DNA from: Coenobita brevimanus
Taxonomy: Eukaryota; Arthropoda; Malacostraca; Decapoda; Coenobitidae
NCBI GenBank assembly: GCA_032717465.1
Contig: CM064655.1
Location: 17,672,335-17,736,334 of the forward strand
Direction: 5' to 3'
Length of the DNA: 64,000 nt
The translations under genes were made by a program, and so were the position numbers. The notes beneath the pieces were generated by a model. That model searched no databases, was not told the origin of the DNA, and saw only the letters and a list, made by a program, of their open reading frames with translations. Shown in pieces: positions 52,540 to 64,000 of the stretch. Positions within the stretch are counted from its first letter, which is position 1. Every line of letters begins with the position of its first letter.

Positions 52540-53210
52540 ACTGTCTGTCTGTCTCTCCTCTTATCTATCGATCTGTATCCAAATTCGTATCATCTGTAAA
52601 TCTGTCTGCCCCATTCTGTCTACCTGTTTATATATCTGCATATATACCTGTCTTTCTGTATATGTAACTATGACTATATTCTGTTTATCTGTATAATTAC
52701 CTATATGTCCATCTGTTTGCCTGTCTATCTGTTATTATCGTCTGTTAATGTTGTATCTGTGTGTATCTCTTTTTCTTTTTTTTCTTTTATGTGTCCGACT
52801 CTGGGCATAGGCTTCACAGCCTGCTTTCAAGGCCCAGCAGTCCTCCTACATACCATACACCTCTACATGTCACCACTTCTTATCTCTATCTCAGTCTGTC
52901 CATATATATCTCCATCCATCTATCTATCTGTGTCGATCTGTGTCTATCTGCCAGTCCCAGTCAGTCCATCTATTTGTGTATCTATGTATGTGTCTTTTTA
53001 TGTAGCACTGTTAGTCTACTTCTGTGATAACCATCTTCCAGGGATTGTAATGTGCTGCTGGGATAACTGGTAGCAAATGATGGGTAGTGAGAGAAGTGCA
53101 GTAGGTAGAGGTGACTGCAGTGATGTATTTGCATGCAGCAGCAGTGTCTGTCTGCCAGTGTATCTATCAATATCTATCGAGTTATATTTATTTATATCAT
53201 TATATCTATC
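52540..53210. repeat. Degenerate CTGT/CTAT tract
   Basis: CTGTCTGTCTGTC, TATCTATCGATCTG and related words throughout, interrupted by the element at 52770-52885. Confidence 0.65.
52770..52885 (-). mobile_element. Poly-A-tailed retroelement fragment, copy B
   Basis: After a T-rich stretch it repeats GACTCTGGGCATAGGCTTC, ACAGCCTGCTTTCAAGGCCC and AGTCCTCCTAC of 24587-24690. Confidence 0.65.
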
Positions 53211-53580
53211 TTTGTGTGTAGCATAGTCTGTTATTAATTATTTTTTCACCTTTATCCAGCGACAGTAATACATTTAATGGATGCAGGGTTGGGATAATGA
53301 TGTACGATGGTGATATAAAATGAAGGGTTCTCAAGCTGAGTGTGCAGAACTGATTGCTGTTGTAAACATGACGTCAGGGTGATGGCTAACTTAATGACAG
53401 TGAAGGTGAGGGTGTTCTGGGAATAACGATATTTTACGTACCGGTATCTATCTGCCTATTGAATCTGTATATTTGAATATCCATCAGTCTCTATTCTTGC
53501 CTGTATGTTGCACTGTTTATCTAACTAGTTCTCTACTTCTTTATATACAGTGATTGTAAATGTACCGTACTGGTTGGAAA

Positions 53581-53581
53581 T

Positions 53582-53618
<37 letters not shown>

Positions 53619-53620
53619 CG
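53581..53620. repeat. (ATG)n microsatellite
   Basis: About 13 ATG units. 53211-53580 is unassigned. Confidence 0.95.
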
Positions 53621-53739
53621 GCGAGAGAAAGTGAAGGGTTGTGAAGTTAAGTGGGGTGACTATGATGCGAAGATGCTGACGATGGTGAAGGTGAGTGTGT
53701 GTTGTGAGAGGAAATGGGTCTTTTGTGGGTATTTATTGG

Positions 53740-56450
<2,711 letters not shown>

Positions 56451-56479
56451 TGTTGATCTAAATGCCACTGAAAGACGGG

Positions 56480-56590
<111 letters not shown>

Positions 56591-56804
56591 GACGTGTGCA
56601 TGTGTTGTTGTGTATGTTTATTAACGTTTGTATGTTTTGGTTCATTCCTATGAACGTGTATCAGTGTTTTAGTGTGTGCATACGAACGTGTACTCGTATA
56701 TGTATTCTTGTTTTTACGAACGTGTGCATATGTTTTGATTTGTGTAAATTCACGTGTGTGTGTTTTTTGTGGATATGTATGAACATGTGTATGTGTACTG
56801 TTTG

Positions 56805-57000
56805 CAGGTGGGTAATGGTGAGGGCGATATAAGGGTAATGGTGAGAGTGTTAGTGATTGTGAGGCTAAGGGTGAGATAAGGTACCGGTAAGATGTTGGTG
56901 ATAATGAGGAGTGTGGGTGATGGTGAGTAGGGATGGCTCAGCCCTCACCCCTCACCCTTACCTTCACATCTCACCCTCACCCCTGACCTCTCACTGACCA
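56805..57000. repeat. Opposed GGTGAG and CTCACC tracts
   Basis: GGTAATGGTGAG-type words (56810-56930) are followed by CTCACCCCTCACCCTTACC (56940-56995), so the two halves are imperfect inverted complements and can pair. Confidence 0.7.
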
Positions 57001-57096
57001 TCTCCCGGACGCCTGCTATTTCCTTCACCCCAAGTGCGTTTTTTTTTTTTTGGTCATACTATAATCCATCAAACGAGTCGCCAGTCAGAATAGGCC

Positions 57097-57303
57097 CCTC
57101 GTCGTGAAGCGTGAGTACGTCAAATATAATACATTCTTGCTGCCATCAGACGGTTCCCTTGGCTTATGAAAGACGTCTCGTAATGAAGAGGTCATTGAAG
57201 GCTATATCTAATTTCCCAAGGTGGAGCAATGTCTCCTTTGTTGAATGGAATCGTCTGGAGACAGCAAGAATAAAATAATGACGTCACCGAGCTGAAGAGA
57301 CTA
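57097..57303. repeat. Foldback repeat, full length
   Basis: Left: GTCGTGAAGCGTGAGTACG, ATTCTTGCTGCCATCAGACG, AAAGACGTCTCGTAATGAAG. Centre: TCATTGAAGGCTATATCTAA. Right: TTGTTGAATGGAATCGTCTG, GAGACAGCAAGAATAAAATA and ATGACGTCACCGAGCTGAAG. Both arms and the centre are readable. Confidence 0.85.
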
Positions 57304-57467
57304 TCACCCCCACCCCATCAGCACCCCCACCTCTCTCCACCCCTCTTGACAAAATGATATCGTGAGCTGCTGTACCAGGGACACTCACATTACAAAGTCG
57401 AGGTTAATTTTAGGATTACAAACAAGCTCAAGTGACCTTCAGAACGATGCTTAAACTTTGTAAAACT

Positions 57468-57512
57468 GTAGTTACAACCGTACGATTTTATTCAGTTAGG
57501 AAGGACCCCCCC
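57468..57512 (-). repeat. Foldback repeat, left arm fragment
   Basis: ACAACCGTACGATTTTATTC then AGTTAGGAAGGACC. The surrounding 57304-57467 and 57513-58190 show no gene; there is a T-run near 57867-57883. Confidence 0.65.
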
Positions 57513-58189
57513 GGACTGTTGGACTTCATATCACTCTGCCTATAAGAGTATACCGATCATCCAGTACTGTCTTACCTCATCAGGAGTGTAGAGGCCCGGG
57601 GCTAGGCAATTCTCTCGACATTTAGGGCGTGTTACCAGCGTCCCTGTGTGGCATTATATAAACAATATCAACCACCTCTCGGCTGGAAACCTTTATGGGC
57701 CCCCTGTTGTTGGAGCACCGCAGTTCTCCTGACCACCAGACGTCAATTTGGTTAAATGGATACCACCCAACATAATAAATGGACTAAGTAAAAGTATGAA
57801 AACTTGTATCTTATTGTGTCATTTAAGGTACATTTTTGGCTTCTGCATACGTAGTAGGTATCCGATTTTTTTTTTTTTTTTTTAAGTGAACGATGAATTT
57901 GCATTTAAAGAATATTATAAAGGAAAATCGAATCATTCCAGACATAATGGGACTTGCCAAAGCATTTTCCTCCTCTTATAATCATGCGGAATGAGACATT
58001 ATAAATTTCCTAACGTTTGGAGGTACAACAGTGGTGTTGTGTGGAAGAGATGGTAGTGAGGCGGTACGGGGTGTCTCTGTGTAGAGAAATCACCCCCTGC
58101 AGGCAGGTCCTTCCCGTACACCTTCCCGACCTGTCCTAGTTTTACCAGTTCCCAGCCCCAGGTGTCCAGCCGCCTCGTCTTGCTGCAAG

Positions 58190-58465
58190 ACGGGAAGAGG
58201 AGAGGGCAAGGGGAAGTGAGGAAATGACAAAGGAAGGGAAGAGGGGAAGGGGAAATGAGGAAATGACAAAGGAAGGGGAGAGGGGAAGGGGAAATGACAA
58301 AGGAAGGGGAGAGGGAAAGGGGAAATAGGGAAATGACAGAGGAAGGGGAGAGGGGAAAGAAGGAGTGAAGGGGGGAAGATAAAGAGGAGAGGGAAAGGAG
58401 GGAGTGGAAGCTGAGAGAGGAAGGGGAAGAGAAAAGTGGAAAGCGAGAGGAGAGGGGAGGGGGAG
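58190..58465. repeat. Purine-rich minisatellite
   Basis: Units of about 30 bp: GAGGAAATGACAAAGGAAGG then GGAGAGGGGAAGGG, about five units, then general purine-rich DNA. Confidence 0.8.
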
Positions 58466-58901
58466 TTTTGTTTGGGTTCAGATTGCTGGCCTGTTTGTTT
58501 TGCTGGCTCTGGAATAGGCAGAGGGTTGTCTTTTTTGTGGAGAAAAATCACTGGTATTGGATCTCACATGGACTGATACAAGTATTGGATGTGTTTTGTT
58601 TTCAGTATATACTCTTATATTCTTTAATAATATAATAGTTTTATAAACGCCTCTGGCCATGACATCATTATACGTCGCTCTCATAAACCGGTACCATTCC
58701 CCAAATTTTTTGTTTAACCCCTTGAATGGGTAGGTCCTTACCATGTTGGGTACAATCGTTTGACAATACTGTAGTCTGAATAACCTAGGCGATGATAGCT
58801 TCCATAGTCGTAGGTTTTTGTTATATCCAGCCAACAAAATCGTCCTCTCTTTGTTTCCACTGGTACATTAACCTTGCGGTAATTTGGTGAGCTCACGAGC
58901 G
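58466..58901. other. No gene recognised
   Basis: Unassigned sequence; the minus-strand frame at 58478-58837 matches nothing known. Confidence 0.35.
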
Positions 58902-59071
58902 ATCTCAGTGTGATGATGTATTTTTAAAGTTTGTTCTTGCGCCCACTCAACGAGTTTATTTAGCTTTGCCAAAACTTGTTTCAGAATGAGTTAATGAAGA
59001 ATGTGAGCTAAACTTTTCAGGTGTCTCCTAATTTGAATAAAATCGTCCGTTTGTAGCAAATGGACCATACT
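58902..59071. repeat. Foldback repeat, full length
   Basis: Left: CTCAGTGTGATGATGTATTT, TTCTTGCGCCCACTCAACGA then GTTTATTTAGC. Centre: GAGTTAATGAAGAATGTGAG. Right: TCTCCTAATTTGAATAAAAT then CGTCCGTTTGTAGCAAATGG. Confidence 0.75.
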
Positions 59072-59197
59072 TAAAAAGGGATAATTGTTAAGGTTAACTT
59101 GAGCATAATCACAGCGGTTACTGTACCATGAAGTCCATTGTGAGTTCCATATCTCCCCAGTGGAGCCGATCATCTTGGGCATTCATTTAGATGAAAT

Positions 59198-59215
59198 GCA
59201 AACAAGGTAAGTGAG
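59198..59215. repeat. LINE target-site duplication, left copy
   Basis: GCAAACAAGGTAAGTGAG, repeated at 59702-59719 with one mismatch (G/T). Confidence 0.9.
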
Positions 59216-59701
59216 CATGGAAGTGAAAAAGTTACTACATGACATTATTGTGATACCAACTCTAACGTATGGAAGTGAAGCTCGGACGTTGTTGGAAGGA
59301 CACAAGTCAAGAGTGAGAGCAGTGGAAATGAGTTATTTAAGAGGAGCCTGTGGAGTCACATGGAGAGACAGGCTGACGAATGAGGATATAGAGGAGCGTT
59401 GTGATGTGGATGTGGATGTGATAGGAAGCGTTATGAGGAACACACTGAGGTGGTTTGGCCATGTGGAGAGGATGGAGGGTGAAAGACTGACGAAGAGAGT
59501 GTATGTGAATGAGGTGGAGGGGGGAAGAGGGAGGGGGAGGCCGAGGATGAGATGGAGGGATGGGGTGGAGAGGTATATGAGAGAGGGGGGTGTGAGTTGG
59601 GAGCAGGGCAGTGAAATGGCGGGGGACAGGGCGACTTGGAGGCGATTTGTTTGTGGCCACCCCAAACGGGATTGAGGCGTCTGGCAATAGATAGATAGAT
59701 A
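59216..59701 (+). pseudogene. 5'-truncated LINE, C-terminal end of reverse-transcriptase ORF
   Basis: A 486-bp insertion bounded by an 18-bp target-site duplication. It has an open frame from the ATG at 59217 to a TGA at about 59673. The frame codes for the C-terminal end of a non-LTR retrotransposon polyprotein: VKKLLHDIIVIPTLTYGSEA near the start, then RAVEMSYLRGACGVTWRDR, LRWFGHVERMEGERLTKRV, GRGRGRPRMRWRDGVERYM and WRRFVCGHPKRD at the end. The YGSE, RW(F)GH and GRPRMRW blocks are hallmarks of this domain; the clade cannot be fixed by eye. The upstream endonuclease and catalytic RT core are absent, so it is dead on arrival. The stop codon is followed almost at once by GCGTCTGGCAATAGATAG repeats, so the 3' UTR is nearly nil. 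An undamaged frame and near-identical duplications mean a young insertion. Confidence 0.9.
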
Positions 59702-59719
59702 GCAAACAAGTTAAGTGAG
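59702..59719. repeat. LINE target-site duplication, right copy
   Basis: GCAAACAAGTTAAGTGAG; see 59198-59215. Confidence 0.9.
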
Positions 59720-59742
59720 GAAACGAACTATATGTATGTATG

Positions 59743-59747
<5 letters not shown>

Positions 59748-59803
<56 letters not shown>
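59748..59803. repeat. (TA)n microsatellite
   Basis: About 56 bp of TA after a short TATG run. Confidence 0.95.
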
Positions 59804-59808
<5 letters not shown>

Positions 59809-59999
59809 AAACTGTCGTACGAAAGGGGTTGTGGAAGTTGTTTCTAACCCCCCCAGCTCCCGGAAATCCTCCCCTGAACTCAAAATCGTTCTACGGTATC
59901 CGGGACGAAGGCAGAAGATGGTCATTGTGTTGCAGGGGTTGATATGTGTGTACTGAACATGGGATCTCAGTTTCCTTATTTTACATGCACGCTGATATT

Positions 60000-60330
60000 A
60001 TTCGCATTGTTCCTGTCCACTCCATTCGACTCAGTTCCACTCTATGCTACACTACTCACCTTTGCCCTCTTCTCAATTCTACTTCGCTTGACTCCACTCC
60101 ACTTTACTCTCTTCTACTCTTTACATCATTCCACTACACTCCACTTCTCTCCACTCGACTCTGCTGTAGTCTGCCACACACGACACCACTCCACTCCCTT
60201 TTGGTCTGGTTCACTCGATTCCCCTTCACTCTGGTCTGCATAAGCGCCACTCCGCCACATTACTCTCCAGCTCTGCTCCACTCTGCTCTTTTCTACTCTG
60301 CTTTGCTGTCCTTTCCTCTCCTCTCCTTTG
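60000..60330. repeat. Degenerate CCACTC/TCTACTC tract
   Basis: TCCACTCCACTTTACTCTC, TCCACTCGACTCTGCTG and similar words. 59804-59999 is unassigned. Confidence 0.65.
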
Positions 60331-60439
60331 TCGTGCCGCGTCCAACAATACAGGGTAACTTTTTGCCGTGTCCCCGTGGCGGTGTATGTGAAGTGACCGT
60401 AATCTGTTCCGCCTCACCCAACCCTCTCTCACTCAGGCT

Positions 60440-60960
60440 CCTCTGGTCGTCAGCCTGAGAGTAGTCGTTGTGGTGGCCGTGGTAGTCGTGGTGGTGGTGG
60501 TGGTGATGACGGTGGTTGTGGTAGTTGGTGGTAGTGGTTATGTAGTTGTGGTAGTGATTGTCGTTGTGGTTGTGCTAGTGCTGGTGGTTGTGGTAGTAGT
60601 GGTTGTGGTTATGTTGGTGCTGGTATGATGATTGTGGTTGCGGTAGTTGCAGTTGTGGTTGTTGATGCTGGTGGCTGTGATGGTATTTGTGGTTGTGATG
60701 CTGTTGGTAGTTGTGGTGATGGCTGTGGTGACTTTTGTGGCTATGATATTAACTGCCTTGGTTGTAGTAGCAATGGTGGCTTTGGTTATGCTAGTAATAG
60801 TTATGGTTGCAGTGGAAATGATTGTTGTGGCGATGGTAGCGAGTGTGGTGTTAAGTTGTGGCGGAAAGGACGAGTGTGGTGATGTCAGTGATAGTGATGG
60901 TTATGGTGGAAATGATGGTTGTGGTGATGACAGATACTGATGATGATGATTATACTGTAT
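60440..60960. repeat. Degenerate GGTTGTGGTAGTGGT tract
   Basis: GTGGTTGTGGTAGT-type words with GAT variants over about 500 bp. Gly/Val/Cys-rich frames (60625-60940) are artefacts. Confidence 0.75.
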
Positions 60961-61047
60961 TTTTGCGTGATGTTGTTTCCTGTGACGGTGGTGTGGTTAG
61001 TTGTAGTGGTGATAATGCTGTTGGAAGGTTATGAGATGGGGACAAGC

Positions 61048-61048
<1 letters not shown>

Positions 61049-61103
<55 letters not shown>
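61049..61103. repeat. (GA)n microsatellite
   Basis: About 55 bp of GA. An A-rich run follows at 61157-61193. Confidence 0.95.
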
Positions 61104-61108
<5 letters not shown>

Positions 61109-61193
61109 CGGAAATGGTGAAAATGAAAGGACAGATATGTGCTGTAGGTTCATAGTAAAAAAAAAAAAAAGAAAAAGAAAAAAAGAAAAGAAC

Positions 61194-61960
61194 ATTGAGA
61201 GAGGAAAAGGAAATGGGAGGAGACTAGATTGTAGGAAGGTGTGAGACTAACAAGATGAGCAGAGGAGAAAGTTTTGATGAATGTTGAAATAAAAATAGTC
61301 AGTGTTTAGGGAGAAAAGGGAAATAGGAAGAGCCGAGAAAGGATGCCATGTTGTAGGAAGTGAGACTGATAAGATATGACAAGTTAGATGAGTGTTGCCT
61401 GGATGTGAGAAGAGACTGTTTCAGAATATGTAGAAATGTTAATATGAGAGACGGGTGTGTGAGCTGGGAGCAGGGCAGTGAAATGGCAGTGGACAAGGCG
61501 ACATGGAGGCGATTAGTTTGTGGCCACCCCTTACGGAATTGAGGCGTCTGGCAATAGATAGATGAATAGATAGTAAATAAACGTTTTGGAGAGGAATTCT
61601 GAATGGAGATAGGTGGTAAGTAAAAGCGTAACTGATAAATATGGAATAAGCCAGAGAAGAAGAAGGCTAAGCATTACATGAGAGTCGCTAAGGTAGACAA
61701 TTTTTGCAGAGTCAATCCTCCCCTTGAATATGACACACAGCCAACGAATTTACATCCAGGTTCCCAGTTGTTATGCTGGCTGAACACAGACAGCCAAAGA
61801 AGTATGGGAAATACTATTTTAGAAGATGTAGACGTAAGAGTGAATAATTTGTTTAAAAAAAAAAAAAATAGATGATTGGAAGAAGGATGGTCGACTGTAG
61901 GAATAGATGAAACCGATAAAATATGACAGGTAGAATAATTAAGAGAAAAGAAAATCATAC
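61194..61960. repeat. Diverged purine-rich tandem repeat
   Basis: GATTGTAGGAAGGTGTGAGA, GTTGTAGGAAGTGAGACTGA and GACTGTAGGAATAGATGAAA are each followed by ATAAGATATGACA-like words (61225, 61353, 61895). Spacing is irregular because the LINE 3' end (61442-61573) lies inside. Confidence 0.6.
61442..61573 (+). mobile_element. LINE 3' end, second copy of the 59216-59701 family
   Basis: ATATGAGAGACGGGTGTGTG, AGCTGGGAGCAGGGCAGTG, AAATGGCAGTGGACAAGGCG, GTTTGTGGCCACCCCTTACG, then GAGGCGTCTGGCAATAGATA and an imperfect GATA tail. It codes for SWEQGSEMAVDKATWRRLV then CGHPLRN before the stop, matching the last ~30 residues of the first copy. Strongly 5'-truncated; no clear target duplication. Confidence 0.85.
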
Positions 61961-62047
61961 TCAGAAGAGACGTAAGAAAACAAATAAATGTTTAGAAAGG
62001 AAATGGAGGGGGGACGAGTGTAAGTAGATTCCAGACTGATTAAATAA

Positions 62048-62050
<3 letters not shown>

Positions 62051-62138
<88 letters not shown>

Positions 62139-62207
62139 TAGATAGATAGAGAGATAGAGAGAGAGAGAGAGAGTGAGAGAATGTGTGTGTGTGTGTGTGT
62201 GTGTGTG
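62051..62207. repeat. (TA)n(GATA)n(GA)n(GT)n compound microsatellite
   Basis: TA to about 62135, a few GATA units, GA to about 62180, then GT to about 62207. Flank 62208-62455 is unassigned. Confidence 0.95.
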
Positions 62208-62453
62208 CATTTTATATTTGTTTGTCTCATATTCTTGCTGTGTGGCTGCACTAACCTCTTGTTAGGCTACCATAATCTTATGTAATCGAGAAACCTAGTG
62301 ACTGTTTGGGGGTTGACCGTGCAAGCATATACGAATGTCACTCCGAGTGGGACGCCCCAACCACTTGACCACCAGGCGCCATGATGGAGCAGAGAGTGAA
62401 AAGAAGCCAGAGGGTAAGGAAGAAGGAGGGCGGAGGTGAAGACGGGAGTACTG

Positions 62454-62455
<2 letters not shown>

Positions 62456-62500
<45 letters not shown>
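62456..62500. repeat. (GA)n microsatellite
   Basis: About 45 bp of GA. Confidence 0.95.
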
Positions 62501-62503
<3 letters not shown>

Positions 62504-62614
62504 AAAGGAAGGAAAGTGGACCACAGAGTTAGAAGAGCCAGACCAGAGAGTAATGAAGAAAAAAGGATGGTGGGAGAGTATAAGAAGAGGTGAAGTAGAG
62601 AAAAATTTTAGAAA

Positions 62615-62780
62615 GCAGCCGTGGCTCAGTGGGGTTGAGCGTTCTGACCGAAGGGTCGGAAGTTCGAGTCCACCCAAGGGTCAGTGGTAGACATCAGGAA
62701 GGGCATCCGGTCATGAAGTGCTACACGCTCCAAAGACCAAAGTCCTCTACCCAGGGGCAACGCCTTAGTCTAAGAAACGG
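62615..62780 (+). mobile_element. Poly-A tRNA-derived SINE, copy 2
   Basis: Full head: GCAGCCGTGGCTCAGTGGGG (A box) and GGTCGGAAGTTCGAGTCCA (B box). Body as in 49561-49761: GGTAGACATCAGGAAGGGCA, CTACACGCTCCA, GTCCTCTACCCAGGGGCAAC. The 3' end is abrupt with no A-run. Confidence 0.9.
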
Positions 62781-62858
62781 ACGGATAGGGTGCGCCGAGC
62801 ACAACGGCAGCGTTGCCTGAAAGGTCACTTTCTAGGTCGGAAGCTGTGTTCTTTGTTG

Positions 62859-63060
62859 GAGCCGTGGCTTAGTGGGTTGGAGCACTCTGACTGAAGGGTC
62901 GGAGGTTCGAGTACCCCCAAAGGTCATTGGTAGACATCAGGAAGGGCATCCGGTCCTAAAGTGCTACACGCTCCAAAAACCCAGGTCCTCTACCCAGGGG
63001 CAACGCCTTAGCCCTTATCGACAAAAGGGGACACGACGTTTAAAAAAAAAAAAAAAAAAA
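62859..63060 (+). mobile_element. Poly-A tRNA-derived SINE, copy 3, full length
   Basis: Head GAGCCGTGGCTTAGTGGGTT (A box), GGTCGGAGGTTCGAGTACC (B box), the shared body, AACGCCTTAGCCCTTATCGA and a 19-bp A-run (63042-63060). The best example for defining the element, about 200 bp. Confidence 0.9.
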
Positions 63061-64000
63061 TGAACTGGAGAAAGTAGAGACAGAATGAAGAAGGCGACAA
63101 ATAAAGGATGATGGAGCCTGGCGTAATGAAAGACATACTGGAAGGTAATAAAGGAGGGAGCGAGGTTTGGGAGGAGAAGATTAAGAGAAAGTGGGAAGAA
63201 CAGAGAAAAGATTAAGAATGTACGTGAAGAAGAATAAAGAAGACAAAGAAAGATGAAGCGAGGAGTGGTATTAGGTACTAAAAAATAAAGAAGGGAAGGA
63301 ACGAGGGGAGGAAGATCAAGAAAAGTGAAGGAGAGAGGGAAGATTTGTGGAGAGAAAACGGATGAAGAATTAAGAAAAGGATAAAGGAAGAACATGATGG
63401 AGTAAAGGGTGAAAAAGGGGAGACCAGAAGGTAAGACAGGAGGAGGGGAGAAGAGGAGTAAAAAAGAGAGACACATGGAGGAAGAATACAGAGGAGACAG
63501 GAATAATAATGAAAGCAAGGGAAAAGGAAGGCAGGTGCAACATGAAATAGAAAATAAAAACAGATTTCTTGGCCAGAGGGTAATAAAAAAAGAAGGGGCA
63601 GAGGATGAAGAAGTGTAAGAGAGAGAGAGAAGGAGATAAAGAAGAAGAAATGAGACGGAAATGAAAAAGAGGACAATTAAAGGCGGAGCGTGGAGTAATA
63701 TAAGGCAGAGCAGAGGGTAATAAAGAATGGAGGTGGTGTGGGGAGGAAGGAGGGAGGTAGATGGGAGAGAGAGGAAGGGAGATGGTGTGGGAGGGGAGGT
63801 AGGGAGGTGGTGTGGGAGGGGAGGTAGGGAGGAAGAAGGGAAAGAGAGAGAGGGGGGGAGGGAGGTGATAGGGAAGAGTTGAAGGAAGAAGGAAGGTGAT
63901 GAGGGTGGTGAGGAAGAGGAAGGAAGAAAGGAGGAAGATGGATGTGGTGGGGAAGAGGAAGGAAGAAAGCAGGGAGATGGATGTGGTGGTGGAGGGGGAT
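63061..64000. repeat. Purine-rich tract with degenerate GGTAATAAAGAAGG units
   Basis: AAGGTAATAAAGGAGGGAG (63143), GGTACTAAAAAATAAAGAAG (63273), GGGTAATAAAAAAAGAAGG (63578) and GGGTAATAAAGAATGGAGG (63715) recur in purine-rich DNA. The end has GGTGGTGTGGGAGGGGAGGT repeats. No gene. Confidence 0.7.

Noticed and set aside
59717..59805. Protein tail rich in Tyr-Ile
   Set aside because: Translation of the (TA)n microsatellite after the LINE; not part of the element.

Overview
This window looks like nuclear, non-coding DNA from a large, repeat-rich eukaryotic genome. The best guess is an arthropod, most likely a decapod crustacean. That is an inference from extreme dinucleotide microsatellite density ((CA)n up to about 690 bp, plus (TA)n and (GA)n), degenerate islands of the arthropod telomere-type pentamer TTAGG/CCTAA, tRNA-derived SINE heads and RTE-type LINE remains. 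I find no convincing host protein-coding gene, rRNA or intact tRNA. Long open frames here are read-throughs of microsatellites or pyrimidine tracts.

The only recognisable protein-coding material is broken retrotransposon sequence. There is a decayed RTE-like LINE at about 3570-4601. A 5'-truncated LINE sits at 59216-59701, flanked by an 18-bp target-site duplication, and a shorter 3' end of the same family lies at 61442-61573. Non-autonomous elements include: a roughly 377-bp SINE-like family (1392-1768, 12578-12954, 44287-44525, 47983-48050) whose last ~50 bp match the 3' end of that LINE, including the GATA-type tail; a poly-A tRNA-derived SINE (49561-49761, 62615-62780, 62859-63060); a (CA)-tailed tRNA-derived SINE (26801-27054); a further tRNA-like SINE head on the minus strand near 50.9 kb; a Tc1/mariner-type MITE (25392-25677); and fragments of two other DNA-transposon termini.

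The most striking component is a short foldback repeat, present in more than 20 full or partial copies between 3.4 and 59.1 kb. Its arm carries the core GCTGAATAAAATCGTCTGG. It occurs as left arm - centre - right arm palindromes, often ending in GGGGTTAA or starting TTAACCCC. Other elements have landed inside it: the 377-bp element at 12.6 kb and the mariner MITE at 25.4 kb.

Layout: 0-2.3 kb, diverged satellite with a SINE-like insertion; 2.5-4.6 kb, SINE and LINE remains; 5-13 kb, microsatellites, foldbacks and minisatellites; 13.4-19.1 kb, degenerate satellite blocks, a CCTAA island, a ~30-bp minisatellite and a higher-order pyrimidine block; 19.7-21.8 kb, compound SSR and a degenerate minisatellite; 22-29 kb, transposon-rich zone; 30-36 kb, foldbacks, a purine tract and a GGT minisatellite; 37-47 kb, TTAGG-like and TGAGG-like islands, long CA arrays and several tandem blocks; 48-56 kb, minisatellite, SINEs and a 2.7-kb pyrimidine tract; 57-64 kb, foldbacks, the LINE/SINE cluster and purine-rich DNA. 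Nothing suggests an operon or pathway. The story is one of interacting parasitic repeats and tandem-repeat expansion.
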